This document shows, piece by piece, positions 25,387 to 34,960 of a DNA stretch of 64,000 nt (within the stretch, counting starts at the first letter, position 1; each line of letters opens with the position of its first letter). The notes beneath the pieces are model-generated. The model saw only the letters and a program-made list of their open reading frames with translations, was not told the DNA's origin and did no database searches. The stretch comes from Paraburkholderia diazotrophica (lineage in GTDB: Bacteria > Pseudomonadota > Gammaproteobacteria > Burkholderiales > Burkholderiaceae): contig NZ_FNYE01000003.1 of NCBI RefSeq assembly GCF_900108945.1, positions 186,001 to 250,000 of the forward strand, read 5' to 3'. The position numbers were made by a program, and so were the translations under genes.

Positions 25387-26886
25387 ATGAGCAATCAGTC
25401 AAACGATCAAATAAACACCAGACAGCGCGCGTCGCGCGTGCTGAAAGTGGGTGTGTCGGTGATGTTCGCGGCGGTGCTGTCGGCGTGCGTGAACTACGCG
25501 GGCATCCACAGCGACGCGAAGACGGCCGAGCCGCAGCAGTACGCGACGCAGCAGAGCATTCCCGCCGAGCAGGGCCATTGGCCCGCCGCCAATTGGGCCG
25601 ATCAGTTCGGCGATGCGCAACTGAAGGCGCTGATCGACGAAGCGCTGAAGAGCAGCCCGACGCTCGACCAGGCGCGCGCCCGCGTCGCGGCTGCTTCGGC
25701 GTATAGCGAAACAGCGAAGGCGGGCACGATGCCGCGCGTCGACGCGAGCTACTCGCTCACGCGCCAGCAGTTCTCCAGCACGGCGCTCGTGCCGCGTCCC
25801 TACGGCGGTTCGTGGCAGACGGAAAACAAGGGCTTGCTGAGCGCTTCGTACGATCTCGATCTGTGGGGCAAGAACCGCGAAGCATTGAAGTCGGCTGTCT
25901 CGCAGCTTCAGGCCAGCCAGGCCGACGCGGAACTCGTCAAGCTGACGCTGACGACGTCGATTGCCCGCACATATAACCAGCTCGCGCGCCTGTATGTGCT
26001 GCGCGACATCGCGCAACAGGAGATCGCGCAGCGCGAGCAGATCGACCGCATCACGGCGGGCCGCATCGCGACGGGGCTGGATACGGAAGTCGAGCGCAAG
26101 ACCGCGCAGGCCAATCTCGCGACAAGCCGCGCGACGCTGAAGGCGCTCGACGGCCGGATTCTCACGACGCGCTATCAGATCGCCGCGCTGCTCGGAGCGG
26201 GGCCGGACCGTGGCTTGCAGATCGCGCGTCCGACGCTCGGGATTGGCGACGAAGTGCGTCTGCCCGACAATCTGCCTGCCGATCTCGTGAGCCGCCGCCC
26301 CGATATCGTGGCCGCGCGCTGGCGCGTCGATGCGATGACGCACGACGTCAAGGAAGCGAAGGCAGAGTTCTATCCCGACATCAACCTGAGCGCCGCGATC
26401 GGTCTCGACGCGTTCGGCTTCGGGCGCTTTCTGACGGCGGCGAGCCGCACGGCGTCGGTGGGCCCGGCGATCCATCTGCCTATCTTCGATGCGGGCGAAC
26501 TGCGCGCTCAACTGAAGGGCCGCTACGCCGATTTCGACTACGCCGTCGCGACCTATAACCAGACGCTCGTCACCGCGTTGAGCGAAGTCGCGACGCAGCT
26601 CGCCGATGTGCGCTCGACGGACGGGCAACTCGTCGATGCGCAGAACGCGCAGGACGCCGCGCGCCAGGCCGACAAGCTCGCCCTGGTGCAGTACAAGGCC
26701 GGTCTCACGAACCAGCTGACCGTGCTGAATGCCGACGTCAACGCGCTTTCCGCCGATCAGGCCGTCGCAAACCTGCGCATGGACCGCCGCGATCAGCAGA
26801 TCGCGCTGGCCTCCGCGCTTGGCGGCGGCTTCGTCGATGCGTCGAATGCGTCCGATCCCAACACGCCTGCCGTCGCCGCGCGCTGA
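25387..26886 (+). CDS. Outer-membrane efflux lipoprotein, NodT/OprM type
   Basis: A 499-residue outer-membrane factor. The signal peptide ends in the lipobox LSAC, so the mature protein is acylated at Cys. Two TolC-type repeats follow, with the typical IARTYNQLARL and LVSRRPDIVAARWRVDA segments. ATG 25387 gives a proper signal peptide. It forms the outer part of a three-part pump with the next two genes, 34 bases downstream. Confidence 0.9.
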   Translation: MSNQSNDQINTRQRASRVLKVGVSVMFAAVLSACVNYAGIHSDAKTAEPQQYATQQSIPAEQGHWPAANWADQFGDAQLKALIDEALKSSPTLDQARARVAAASAYSETAKAGTMPRVDASYSLTRQQFSSTALVPRPYGGSWQTENKGLLSASYDLDLWGKNREALKSAVSQLQASQADAELVKLTLTTSIARTYNQLARLYVLRDIAQQEIAQREQIDRITAGRIATGLDTEVERKTAQANLATSRATLKALDGRILTTRYQIAALLGAGPDRGLQIARPTLGIGDEVRLPDNLPADLVSRRPDIVAARWRVDAMTHDVKEAKAEFYPDINLSAAIGLDAFGFGRFLTAASRTASVGPAIHLPIFDAGELRAQLKGRYADFDYAVATYNQTLVTALSEVATQLADVRSTDGQLVDAQNAQDAARQADKLALVQYKAGLTNQLTVLNADVNALSADQAVANLRMDRRDQQIALASALGGGFVDASNASDPNTPAVAAR

Positions 26887-26920
26887 GCGGCAACTCACCG
26901 AATCCGCCTGGAGAATCGAA

Positions 26921-28267
26921 ATGAGCGAACTCAATACCCCGGAGCGTCAAGCGACGCAAGACACGCCAGCCACGGCCGCAGCGCCCGCGAAACACGATGC
27001 CGCCGCGAACGAGCCCAACACGCGCAAGCGCAAGCTTATGCTGGCGCTGCTGGGCGTCGCCGTCGTCGTGTCGGCGGCGGCGTATGGCGCGTACTACATG
27101 ACATATGCCCGCTATCACGAGACCACTGACGACGCGTATGTCAGCGGCAACCTCGTGCAGCTGACGCCGCAAGTGACGGGCACCGTCGTCGCCGTGAATG
27201 CCGACGACACGCAGATCGTGAAAGCGGGCGACTCCGTCGTGAAGCTCGACAACGCCGATGCGAAGGTCGCGCTCGGCAACGCCGAAGCGACGCTCGGCCA
27301 GACGGTGCGTCAAGTGAGCAGCCTGTACGTGAACAACGATTTTTACGCGGCCAACATTGCGCAGAAGCAGTCCGATCTGGCGCGCGCGCAAGACGATCTG
27401 CGCCGCCGCCAGGCCGTCGCCGATACGGGCGCGGTGTCGGCAGAAGACATTGCACATGCACGCGACACCGTGACAGCGGCGCAGGCCGCACTCGATGCCG
27501 CGCGTCAACAGGCGGAAGCGAACCGCGCGTTGACCGACCGCACGACGATCGAGCAGCATCCGAACGTGCTGGCCGCCGCATCGAAAGTACGCGACGCGTA
27601 CCTCGCTTATGCGCGCAACACGCTGCCCGCGCCCGTCACCGGCTATGTCGCGAAGCGCTCGGTGCAAGTGGGCCAGCGCGTGTCGCCGGGCACGCCGCTG
27701 ATGGCGATCGTGCCGCTCGACGGCGTGTGGGTCGATGCGAATTACAAGGAAAGCCAGTTGCGCAACATGCGCATCGGTCAGCCCGTGACGCTGACGGCCG
27801 ACGTGTATGGCAGCAAGGTCCAGTATCACGGCCGCGTGGTCGGCTTCTCGGCGGGCACGGGCAGCGCGTTCGCAACGCTGCCCGCGCAGAACGCGACGGG
27901 CAACTGGATCAAGGTCGTGCAACGCTTGCCCGCGCGCATCCAGCTCGACCAGAAGGAACTCGAAGCACATCCGCTGCGTATCGGCCTTTCAATGGAAGTC
28001 GACGTCGACACGCGCGACGACACCGGCGCGCAACTCGGCACGGCGATGAACACCACGTATCACACAGATGTGTTCGACGGATACGGCGCGCAGGCCGATG
28101 CCGAGATCGAGAAGATCATCGCGCAGAACAGCGTGCCGATGCATGAAGGCGTGATGGCCAGCGGAGCATCGTCGCGGCCGCTTGCGAAGCGCGACGCGGG
28201 CGATGACAAGGGCGAGAAAGGAGACAAGCGAGACAAGCGCGTCGGCTCGTCCCAGCGCGCCGGCTAG
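26921..28267 (+). CDS. Membrane-fusion protein of the pump, EmrA/HlyD type
   Basis: A 448-residue periplasmic adaptor: short cytoplasmic N-terminus, one membrane helix (about 39-60), a biotinyl-lipoyl-like domain (DDAYVSGNLVQLTPQVTGTV), a coiled-coil hairpin (about 125-235) and a beta-barrel. ATG 26921 is preceded by GGAGAA. The C-terminal 40 residues are Lys/Asp/Arg-rich and longer than in most EmrA proteins. It connects the inner carrier EmrB type (28373) to the lipoprotein at 25387. Confidence 0.9.
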   Translation: MSELNTPERQATQDTPATAAAPAKHDAAANEPNTRKRKLMLALLGVAVVVSAAAYGAYYMTYARYHETTDDAYVSGNLVQLTPQVTGTVVAVNADDTQIVKAGDSVVKLDNADAKVALGNAEATLGQTVRQVSSLYVNNDFYAANIAQKQSDLARAQDDLRRRQAVADTGAVSAEDIAHARDTVTAAQAALDAARQQAEANRALTDRTTIEQHPNVLAAASKVRDAYLAYARNTLPAPVTGYVAKRSVQVGQRVSPGTPLMAIVPLDGVWVDANYKESQLRNMRIGQPVTLTADVYGSKVQYHGRVVGFSAGTGSAFATLPAQNATGNWIKVVQRLPARIQLDQKELEAHPLRIGLSMEVDVDTRDDTGAQLGTAMNTTYHTDVFDGYGAQADAEIEKIIAQNSVPMHEGVMASGASSRPLAKRDAGDDKGEKGDKRDKRVGSSQRAG

Positions 28268-28314
28268 TTCACACGCCGGGACGCGGCTCACATCCGCGCC
28301 CCGGTTCGCCCAAT

Positions 28315-28332
28315 TATCTGATCAGTCAGATA
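28315..28332. promoter_or_regulatory. MarR operator copy 4
   Basis: TATCTGA-TCAG-TCAGATA, a perfect 7-base dyad, 40 bases before the emrB-type gene. It is the most symmetrical of the four sites. Confidence 0.65.
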
Positions 28333-28372
28333 AAAGCCGCCGCCCGATAGAAAACTTTTGACTTGAACTGAC

Positions 28373-29929
28373 ATGAATCCCTCGACGCAACTTTCACCGC
28401 CACCGCTCTCGGGCGGCAAGCTGGTCCTCGCGACAATCGCCGTCGCGCTTGCGACGTTCATGAACGTGCTCGATTCGTCGATTGCGAACGTCGCGATTCC
28501 AACCATCTCCGGCAATCTCGGCGTGTCCGTCGACGAAGGCACGTGGGTCATTACGCTGTTCTCGGCGGCCAATGCCGTCGCGATTCCGCTGACGGGCTGG
28601 CTCACGCAGCGCGTCGGCCAGGTCAAGCTGTTCGTCGCCGCGATCCTGCTGTTCGTGTTCTCGTCGTGGCTGTGCGGCGTCGCGCCGAATCTGATCGTGC
28701 TGCTTGCCGCGCGCGTGTTGCAGGGCGCGGTCGCGGGCCCGTTGATCCCGCTATCGCAGGCGATTTTGCTCGGCTCTTATCCGAAAGAAAGAAGCTCGAC
28801 GGCGCTGTCGTTGTGGGCGATGACGGCGACCGTCGGCCCGATCGCAGGCCCCGCGCTGGGCGGCTGGATCACCGACAGCTACAGCTGGTCGTGGATCTTC
28901 TACATCAACATTCCCGTGGGCCTGTTCGCCGCCGCCGTGACGTGGATCATCTACCGCGACCGCGAATCGCCGGCCCGCAAGCTGCCCATCGACATAGTCG
29001 GTCTGTTGTCGTTGATCGCCTGGGTCGCGTCGCTGCAGATCATGCTCGACAAGGGCAAGGACCTCGACTGGTTCAACTCGCCTGTGATCTGCACACTCGC
29101 CGTCATTGCGGCCATCAGCTTCCTGTTCTTCCTGATCTGGGAGTTCACGGAGAAGAATCCGATCGTCGATATTCGCCTGTTCGCGGTGCGCAATTTCCGC
29201 GGCGGCACGATTGCGATTTCGGTCGCGTATGCGGTGTTCTTCTCGAACCTCGTGATCCTGCCGCAATGGATTCAGGGCTATCTGGGCTATCGTTCCGTCG
29301 ATGCCGGTCTCGTGACCGCGCCGCTCGGCATCTTCGCCGTGCTGCTCGCGCCCGTGATGGCGAAGATCATGCCGAAGTCCGATGCGCGCGTGCTCGCAAC
29401 GCTCGCTTTCATCGGCTTCGCAGGCGTGTTCTTCATGCGCTCGCAGTACACGACGGGCGTCGACCCATGGACGCTGATCCTGCCGACGCTTCTGCAAGGC
29501 ATTCCGATGGCGCTCTTCTTCGTGCCGCTGACGGCGATCATCCTGTCGGGCCTGCCCGCCGACAAGATTCCGGCGGCCGCGGGTCTGTCGAACTTCGTGC
29601 GCGTGTTCGCGGGCGGCGTGGGCACGTCGCTGATCACGACGGGCTGGAACAACCGGACCATCCTGCACCACGCACAACTCGCGGAGCAGTCGTACGTGAA
29701 CAATCCCGCGTACACGAACGCGATCGCGAACGTGCACTCGACGCTCGGCGGCAGCATGAATCAGGCTGTCGCGTTCTTCGAGCAGTCGATGAATGCGCAG
29801 GCCGCGATGCTCGGACTGAACGACATCTTCTGGCTGTCGTCGATGATCTTCATCGTGATCATTCCGCTGATCTGGCTGACGCGGCCAGCAAAGGGCGGTG
29901 GCGGCGCGGCAGCGGCGGGCGCGCATTGA
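28373..29929 (+). CDS. MFS drug exporter, DHA2/EmrB type
   Basis: A 518-residue carrier with about 14 membrane segments. The motif LDSSIANVAIPTISGNLG in helix 1 and the DHA2 motif C region (GPIAGPALGGWI) identify the EmrB/QacA group. The Shine-Dalgarno is weak. It has its own MarR operator, so it is probably transcribed separately as well as from upstream. The cluster should export hydrophobic or phenolic toxic compounds; the exact drugs are unknown. It ends at a clear terminator. Confidence 0.92.
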   Translation: MNPSTQLSPPPLSGGKLVLATIAVALATFMNVLDSSIANVAIPTISGNLGVSVDEGTWVITLFSAANAVAIPLTGWLTQRVGQVKLFVAAILLFVFSSWLCGVAPNLIVLLAARVLQGAVAGPLIPLSQAILLGSYPKERSSTALSLWAMTATVGPIAGPALGGWITDSYSWSWIFYINIPVGLFAAAVTWIIYRDRESPARKLPIDIVGLLSLIAWVASLQIMLDKGKDLDWFNSPVICTLAVIAAISFLFFLIWEFTEKNPIVDIRLFAVRNFRGGTIAISVAYAVFFSNLVILPQWIQGYLGYRSVDAGLVTAPLGIFAVLLAPVMAKIMPKSDARVLATLAFIGFAGVFFMRSQYTTGVDPWTLILPTLLQGIPMALFFVPLTAIILSGLPADKIPAAAGLSNFVRVFAGGVGTSLITTGWNNRTILHHAQLAEQSYVNNPAYTNAIANVHSTLGGSMNQAVAFFEQSMNAQAAMLGLNDIFWLSSMIFIVIIPLIWLTRPAKGGGGAAAAGAH

Positions 29930-29965
29930 GCGTGAGCCGATTGAGCCGATCGCGAGCACGTGTGT

Positions 29966-30001
29966 AAAGCCCCCGGTTCGATCAATGGACCGGCGCTTTT
30001 T
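29966..30001 (+). terminator. Terminator after the efflux cluster
   Basis: AAAGC and CGGT pair with ACCG and GCTTT around a 12-base loop, followed by T residues. The A-rich and T-rich flanks allow it to act for the convergent gene at 30021 too. Confidence 0.7.
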
Positions 30002-30020
30002 GGTTAAAGCGCTGATGCGC

Positions 30021-31685
30021 TCAGCCTCGCTGCTGCGCGACGGTCTTGCGAACGGGATCGACAGCGGGCGTTGAGTCATGTGGCGTCGGTGTCGCGTCGA
30101 TGTTCTTCACTTCGATGATGCCGGTGCCGCGTGCGTTGACGCTGTTCGTCGGCGCGGTTGTCGGCAGCATCAACTCAGGTTTGTTGCACGCTTTCGCGCG
30201 CGCTTCGGGCTGCATCGCGACGGGCTGCATGCTCGCCGAGTTCGGGTCCGCGCCCGCTGCGATCTGCGCATCGCTGCATCCCCACGATTCGAGCAGCGAG
30301 CGCGCCATTCCCGTCGAGCATTGCGCGCGGCCGCGCGTGATGCGCGCCGCGACCTTCATGAACACGCTGTCGTGCAGCGCTTGGAGCCGCTCATACGCGC
30401 GCCCGGCGTCGTCGATGTTCAGTGCAACGGCCGTGCGATACGCGTCGCGTGCTTCGTCCATTGCGGCGGGCGAGACAAAACCCGTCTTCATCGACGGCAG
30501 ACGCAGCGCGTCGCCGAGATTCACATACGCTTCCTGATAGCCGGGATTCTTTGCTATTGCGACTCGCAGTTCGTTGACGGCGGCGGCGCGATAGTCGATG
30601 TAGTCGGTGCCCGACTGCATCGAGGCACCCGCGAGCGCCGGCATCTGCGCGAGCCCGAGCCACGCGCGGGCGAGTGCGTTGTGCGCGGGCGCGTAGTCCT
30701 TGTGCAGTTGAACGGCGCGCTTGAGCACGTCGGCGGCGTGCTGGTAGCAGCCCATGTCGGCGAGCGCGACGCCCCAGTTGTAGTACGCCCACGGACGCAC
30801 TTTCTTCCACGCGTGCAGCTCGCCGCTCATGTCGACGATGCGGCGCGCGTGCCGGATCGAGCCTTCGTAGTCGCGCGCGTAGGTGTCGAGCTTCGATAGT
30901 GCGAGCAGCGCCCACGCGGCATCCTCTTTGGATGCGCCCGTCGCATCGCGCCCCGAGCCCGCTGCGAGCCGTTCGAAGCGCTCGCGCATGTCGTCGAACT
31001 GGCAGGGCGCGTCGCCCGCGCCACCCTTCAGGCAGCGCTTCTGCTCCATCTGCGTCAGATACGACGCGTACAGCAGCGGGCTCTGATGCTGAAGAATCGT
31101 CATCGCCGCTTGCCGCAGCGCGTGCGTGAGCGCCTGCGATTCGCTCGAAGCGTCGGCGTGCGCGGCCGCTTCGGGCGACACGCCGTTGCCGAGCGCGACG
31201 GTGCGTCCGTCGGGATCGCGCAGCGTGAGCATCATCGCGAACGACGACGGCGTGCCGACGACCGTGCCGTACACCGACGAGTCGCGCTTGAGCAGCGTGC
31301 GCGCGAATTCGATCAGCGGCCGAATCGACAGATCGGTGCCGGGCACGGTGATGTCAGGCAGCTTGAACTCGGAGAGCACGTGCTCGGTATCGTTTGCGGG
31401 CGTGACGGATTCGGCTTCCTTGCGCAGATCGCCGAGCGTATCGACGAGCACATGCTGCAAGGTCTGATCGGTATAGCCCCGGTGCTTGAAATCGTCGGAG
31501 ACCGCGATCGGCTCGACGAGCGTCATCGGGTCGAACCATGCGCCGCACAGCGCGATGATCCGCGGCCCGAGATAGAACGCCGCGACGAGGACGAGCGGGA
31601 TCACGATGCCGAGATACAGCACATGGCGGCACAGGAACCGTATCGCCCAGATCAACGCGGCGAGCGGATTGTCGAGAGATTTCAT
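30021..31685 (-). CDS. Membrane-anchored TPR protein, function unknown
   Basis: A 554-residue protein. ATG 31685 has AAGGAGACACC upstream. One hydrophobic segment (about 20-45) near the N-terminus anchors it, with the rest likely periplasmic. Residues about 240-440 contain tetratricopeptide-like repeats (AYYNWGVALADMGCYQHAADVLKRA, split here only by description; later YQEAYVNLGDALR). The C-terminal 80 residues are low in structure. I do not recognise a named family. It is transcribed alone, between the efflux cluster terminator and the mprF upstream region. Confidence 0.7.
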   Translation of the reverse strand: MKSLDNPLAALIWAIRFLCRHVLYLGIVIPLVLVAAFYLGPRIIALCGAWFDPMTLVEPIAVSDDFKHRGYTDQTLQHVLVDTLGDLRKEAESVTPANDTEHVLSEFKLPDITVPGTDLSIRPLIEFARTLLKRDSSVYGTVVGTPSSFAMMLTLRDPDGRTVALGNGVSPEAAAHADASSESQALTHALRQAAMTILQHQSPLLYASYLTQMEQKRCLKGGAGDAPCQFDDMRERFERLAAGSGRDATGASKEDAAWALLALSKLDTYARDYEGSIRHARRIVDMSGELHAWKKVRPWAYYNWGVALADMGCYQHAADVLKRAVQLHKDYAPAHNALARAWLGLAQMPALAGASMQSGTDYIDYRAAAVNELRVAIAKNPGYQEAYVNLGDALRLPSMKTGFVSPAAMDEARDAYRTAVALNIDDAGRAYERLQALHDSVFMKVAARITRGRAQCSTGMARSLLESWGCSDAQIAAGADPNSASMQPVAMQPEARAKACNKPELMLPTTAPTNSVNARGTGIIEVKNIDATPTPHDSTPAVDPVRKTVAQQRG

Positions 31686-32368
31686 GGTGTCTCCTTGCGT
31701 TGCGCTGCGATTGGCGCACCTGTCACAAGGCATCGAACATGCCAATTCGTCTGACGCTGGCGGAAACAAGGCCAGGCGGGCGATAAGGCGCAGGAGTGTT
31801 GGGAGACGGGCAACGATCCTTGGGCGTGAGTCGGATCGCGGGCATCACATGGTATCGATTTGACAGTTGCCGTTCCGTCTGCTTTCAGATCCGTATGGTG
31901 ATGAAAGCAGATGAAATGTCAAATAAGGGTACACGTAAGGACAAATCTGGTATCGTGCGCGCGGGCTCAATCGGCCTGAACACGAAAACCGGTATCGCCA
32001 GGATTTGTTCCAACTGGTACATCCGTCGACTCTGCGCCGGCCTGAGAGCAAGCCGCCATGCGGGTCGGCACGCCGCCGCGCGTTCTGGGCAGCGCCCGGT
32101 CGGGACAAATCGTCGTCGGGAAGATCCGCCTCAATGTCAGGCCGATTGCCGGCCACATCAGGGTTTCTTAAGCGAAAACCGCAAAAAATCGTCTCCGGGT
32201 TCGTCCCGGTGTCAACCTTTTGGGCAAATTGCCGTTGTCCGTTTGTAAAGAGTTGAAAAAGACGAAGCCAAGGTGGCTATAGCCCCGTATCGCTTCGAAA
32301 TCCAACCCTATTCGATGCGGACGCAACGAGACCATTGCTGCGCATCCAGGCAACACCCGAATTCATCC
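31686..32368. other. Long upstream region of mprF and the TPR gene
   Basis: About 680 bases between divergent genes. No frame here has both a ribosome site and protein-like codon use. A frame in phase with mprF from GTG 32273 would extend that protein by 32 residues, but the sequence is not family-like. Confidence 0.5.
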
Positions 32369-34960
32369 ATGTCTGACCAACCCCGTTTTTCGAGCCGCGC
32401 GGCCGCGCTGCTTCAGCGAGCGTGTGCCACGTCCGGCAGCCGGCGGCTGCTGTCGCCCGTACTGTCGCTGGGCGTCTGCGTGCTGCTACTGATCGTCTTC
32501 CAGCATCTGTCGCAGGCTGTCGACTATCGCTCGGTGATCCGCCACCTGCGGCAACTGACGGCGGGCGAGTGGTCGGCCGCGCTCGGCGCAACCGTGCTCA
32601 GCTATATCGCTCTCGCGGGCCGCGATGCCGTCGGGCTGCGCTACGTCGGCAAGACGGTGCCGCGCGCGGCGCTCTGGATCGGCGCGACGGCGGGCTCGGC
32701 GCTCGGCAACGTGACCGGCTTCGGCGCGCTGACGGGCGGCGCGGTGCGCGCGCGCGTCTACGCCGTCGCCGACGTGACGCCCGCGCAGATTGGCCGCATG
32801 ACCGTGTTCACGAGCGTTTCGCTTGCGCTCGCGCTCGTCCTGATGACGGCGCTCGGCATGCTGTGCGACGCAACGACGCTCGCGCCGATGCTCCACAGCC
32901 CGACGGGCGCGCTCGCGTGGGGCGGCGCAGCGCTGCTGACGCTGCTCGGGCTCATCACGCTCGCGTGCGGCCACAACACGCGGCAAATTCGCACGCGCTG
33001 GCGCTGGCTCGCGTTCGATGTGCCGTCGCGCCGCGACTTCGTCGCGCAGGTCCTGCTCGCCGCGCTCGACGTGATCGCCGCCGGTCTCGCACTGTGGGCG
33101 CTGTTGCCGGACACGGACGTGAGCTTCATGTCGTTCATCACGATCTACGCGGCCGCGATGCTGCTCGGCCTGATCGGCCATACGCCGGGCGGCGTCGGCG
33201 TGTTCGAGGCGGCGATGGTGTTCGCGCTCGGCAGCAGCGTGCAGACGCACTATATGGTCGCCGCGCTGCTCGCCTATCGCGCGATCTATTTCGGCTTGCC
33301 GCTGATCGTGTCGGCGGCGCTGCTGGCCGGCTTCGAAGGGCGCGCGCTGAAGAAGCATCTGCCGCTGCATCACGCAGCGGCCGTATCGCAGCTTGCGCCG
33401 CTTTTTCTGAGCCTCGTGACGTTCGTCGTCGGCGGCATGCTGGTGATCTCCAGCGCGACGCCCGCATTCTGGCATCGCATCGCGATCCTGCGGGACTTTC
33501 TGCCGCTGTGGGTGCTCGAAGGCTCGCAGTTGCTGTGCAGCCTCGTCGGCGTGGCGCTGCTGTTCGTCGCGCGCGGCCTGTTGCGGCGTCTCGATGCGGC
33601 ATGGTGGCTCACGCTCGGACTCGCTGTCCTGAGTCTCGCGCTGTCGCTGACGAAGGGTCTCGCGTTCGTCGAAGCGGGCGTGCTGTCCACGCTGATCGTG
33701 CTGCTTCTCGCGACGCGCTCGCGCTTCAACCGCCGCTCGTCGCTGTTTGCCGAGCCGTTCACGATGGCCTGGCTGGTGTCGGTGATGATGGTGGTGATGC
33801 TCGCGGTGTGGGTGATGCTGTTCGCGTTCCGCGACGTGCCCTATACGCGCGACCTGTGGTGGCAATTCGCTTTCGACGAACGCGCGCCGCGCGCGCTGCG
33901 CGCGACGCTTGCGGCCAGCCTGTTCGCCGCGACGTTCTCGTTCTGGCAATTGCTGCGTCCTGCAGCGGGCCGCTTCGTAAAGCCGGCGAAGCAGGATCTC
34001 GAGGACGCAGCCCGCATCTTCCGCGCGCAGGAACGCAGCGACGCCGGTCTCGCGCTGATGGGCGACAAGAGCTTTCTTTTCTCCAAGTCGCGCCAGGCCT
34101 TTCTGATGTACGCGAAATACGGCCGCACGTGGGCCGCGCTGCACGATCCCGTCGGCCCTCGCTGCGAGTGGGCCGAGCTGATCGGCGAGTTCGTCGCGCT
34201 CGCGCATGCGCATGGCGGGCGCGCGGCGTTCTATCAGGTGCGCGCGAATGCGCTGCCGCTCTATCTCGACGCGGGTCTCACGCTGATGAAGCTCGGCGAG
34301 GAAGCGCAGGTCGTGCTCGACGAATTCGATCTGAAGGGCTCGCATCGCGCGCATCTTCGCTATGCGTTGAAGCGCGGCGAGCGCGATGGCTTCACAGTCG
34401 AAGTGATCGAGCCGGCGCTCGTGCCCGAATCGATGGAGACGCTGCGCGCGATTTCCGACGTCTGGCTCGACAGCCGCGATGCGCGCGAAAAGAGCTTCTC
34501 TGTCGCTGCATTCACGGAGGACTATCTGGCCGCCCAATCGGTGATGCTCGTGCGTCAGAACGGCGAGCCCGTCGCGTTCGTCACGTTCATGACGACGGAC
34601 CTGAACACGGAAGCGACCGTCGGCGTGATGCGCCACGTGCCGCAAGCGTCGCCGTACGCAATGGAGTATCTGTTCACCCAGCTCGCGCTGCATCTGAAGC
34701 ACGCGGGCTTTCGTTCGCTGAGCCTCGGCATGGCGCCGTTCTCCGGCATGTCGCCGACGCCGCTCGCATCGCGCTGGCACCGGCTCGCGGGCATCGTGTG
34801 GCGCTTCGGCGGCCGCTTCTATAACTTTCGCGGACTGCGCGCTTTCAAGAGCAAATTCCAGCCTCAATGGGAGCCGCGCTATCTCGCTGCATCGGGGTCC
34901 GTCGGCGTGTTCTTCACGCTCGCGGATCTGTCATTGCTGGCAGGGGGCCGGCGTTCATGA
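32369..34960 (+). CDS. mprF: Phosphatidylglycerol lysyltransferase/flippase MprF (LpiA)
   Basis: An 863-residue integral membrane protein. The N-terminal two-thirds has about 14 hydrophobic segments (flippase part, with GFGALTGGAVRARVYAV and IGHTPGGVGVFEA); the C-terminal 330 residues form the DUF2156 aminoacyl-transferase domain (RYALKRGERDGF, and FYNFRGLRAFKSKFQPQWEPR split by description). It transfers an amino acid, usually lysine, from tRNA to phosphatidylglycerol, lowering surface charge against cationic peptides and acid. ATG 32369 chosen; earlier in-frame starts exist. Its stop overlaps the acvB start by ATGA. Confidence 0.9.
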   Translation: MSDQPRFSSRAAALLQRACATSGSRRLLSPVLSLGVCVLLLIVFQHLSQAVDYRSVIRHLRQLTAGEWSAALGATVLSYIALAGRDAVGLRYVGKTVPRAALWIGATAGSALGNVTGFGALTGGAVRARVYAVADVTPAQIGRMTVFTSVSLALALVLMTALGMLCDATTLAPMLHSPTGALAWGGAALLTLLGLITLACGHNTRQIRTRWRWLAFDVPSRRDFVAQVLLAALDVIAAGLALWALLPDTDVSFMSFITIYAAAMLLGLIGHTPGGVGVFEAAMVFALGSSVQTHYMVAALLAYRAIYFGLPLIVSAALLAGFEGRALKKHLPLHHAAAVSQLAPLFLSLVTFVVGGMLVISSATPAFWHRIAILRDFLPLWVLEGSQLLCSLVGVALLFVARGLLRRLDAAWWLTLGLAVLSLALSLTKGLAFVEAGVLSTLIVLLLATRSRFNRRSSLFAEPFTMAWLVSVMMVVMLAVWVMLFAFRDVPYTRDLWWQFAFDERAPRALRATLAASLFAATFSFWQLLRPAAGRFVKPAKQDLEDAARIFRAQERSDAGLALMGDKSFLFSKSRQAFLMYAKYGRTWAALHDPVGPRCEWAELIGEFVALAHAHGGRAAFYQVRANALPLYLDAGLTLMKLGEEAQVVLDEFDLKGSHRAHLRYALKRGERDGFTVEVIEPALVPESMETLRAISDVWLDSRDAREKSFSVAAFTEDYLAAQSVMLVRQNGEPVAFVTFMTTDLNTEATVGVMRHVPQASPYAMEYLFTQLALHLKHAGFRSLSLGMAPFSGMSPTPLASRWHRLAGIVWRFGGRFYNFRGLRAFKSKFQPQWEPRYLAASGSVGVFFTLADLSLLAGGRRS

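Noticed and set aside
31845..32248. Overlapping short frames upstream of mprF
   Set aside because: Irregular codon use, no ribosome sites, frames on both strands contradict each other.
32486..34867. Open frame of about 790 codons antisense to mprF
   Set aside because: Arg/His/Glu-rich shadow caused by GC-rich third positions of the plus-strand gene; no family resemblance or ribosome site.
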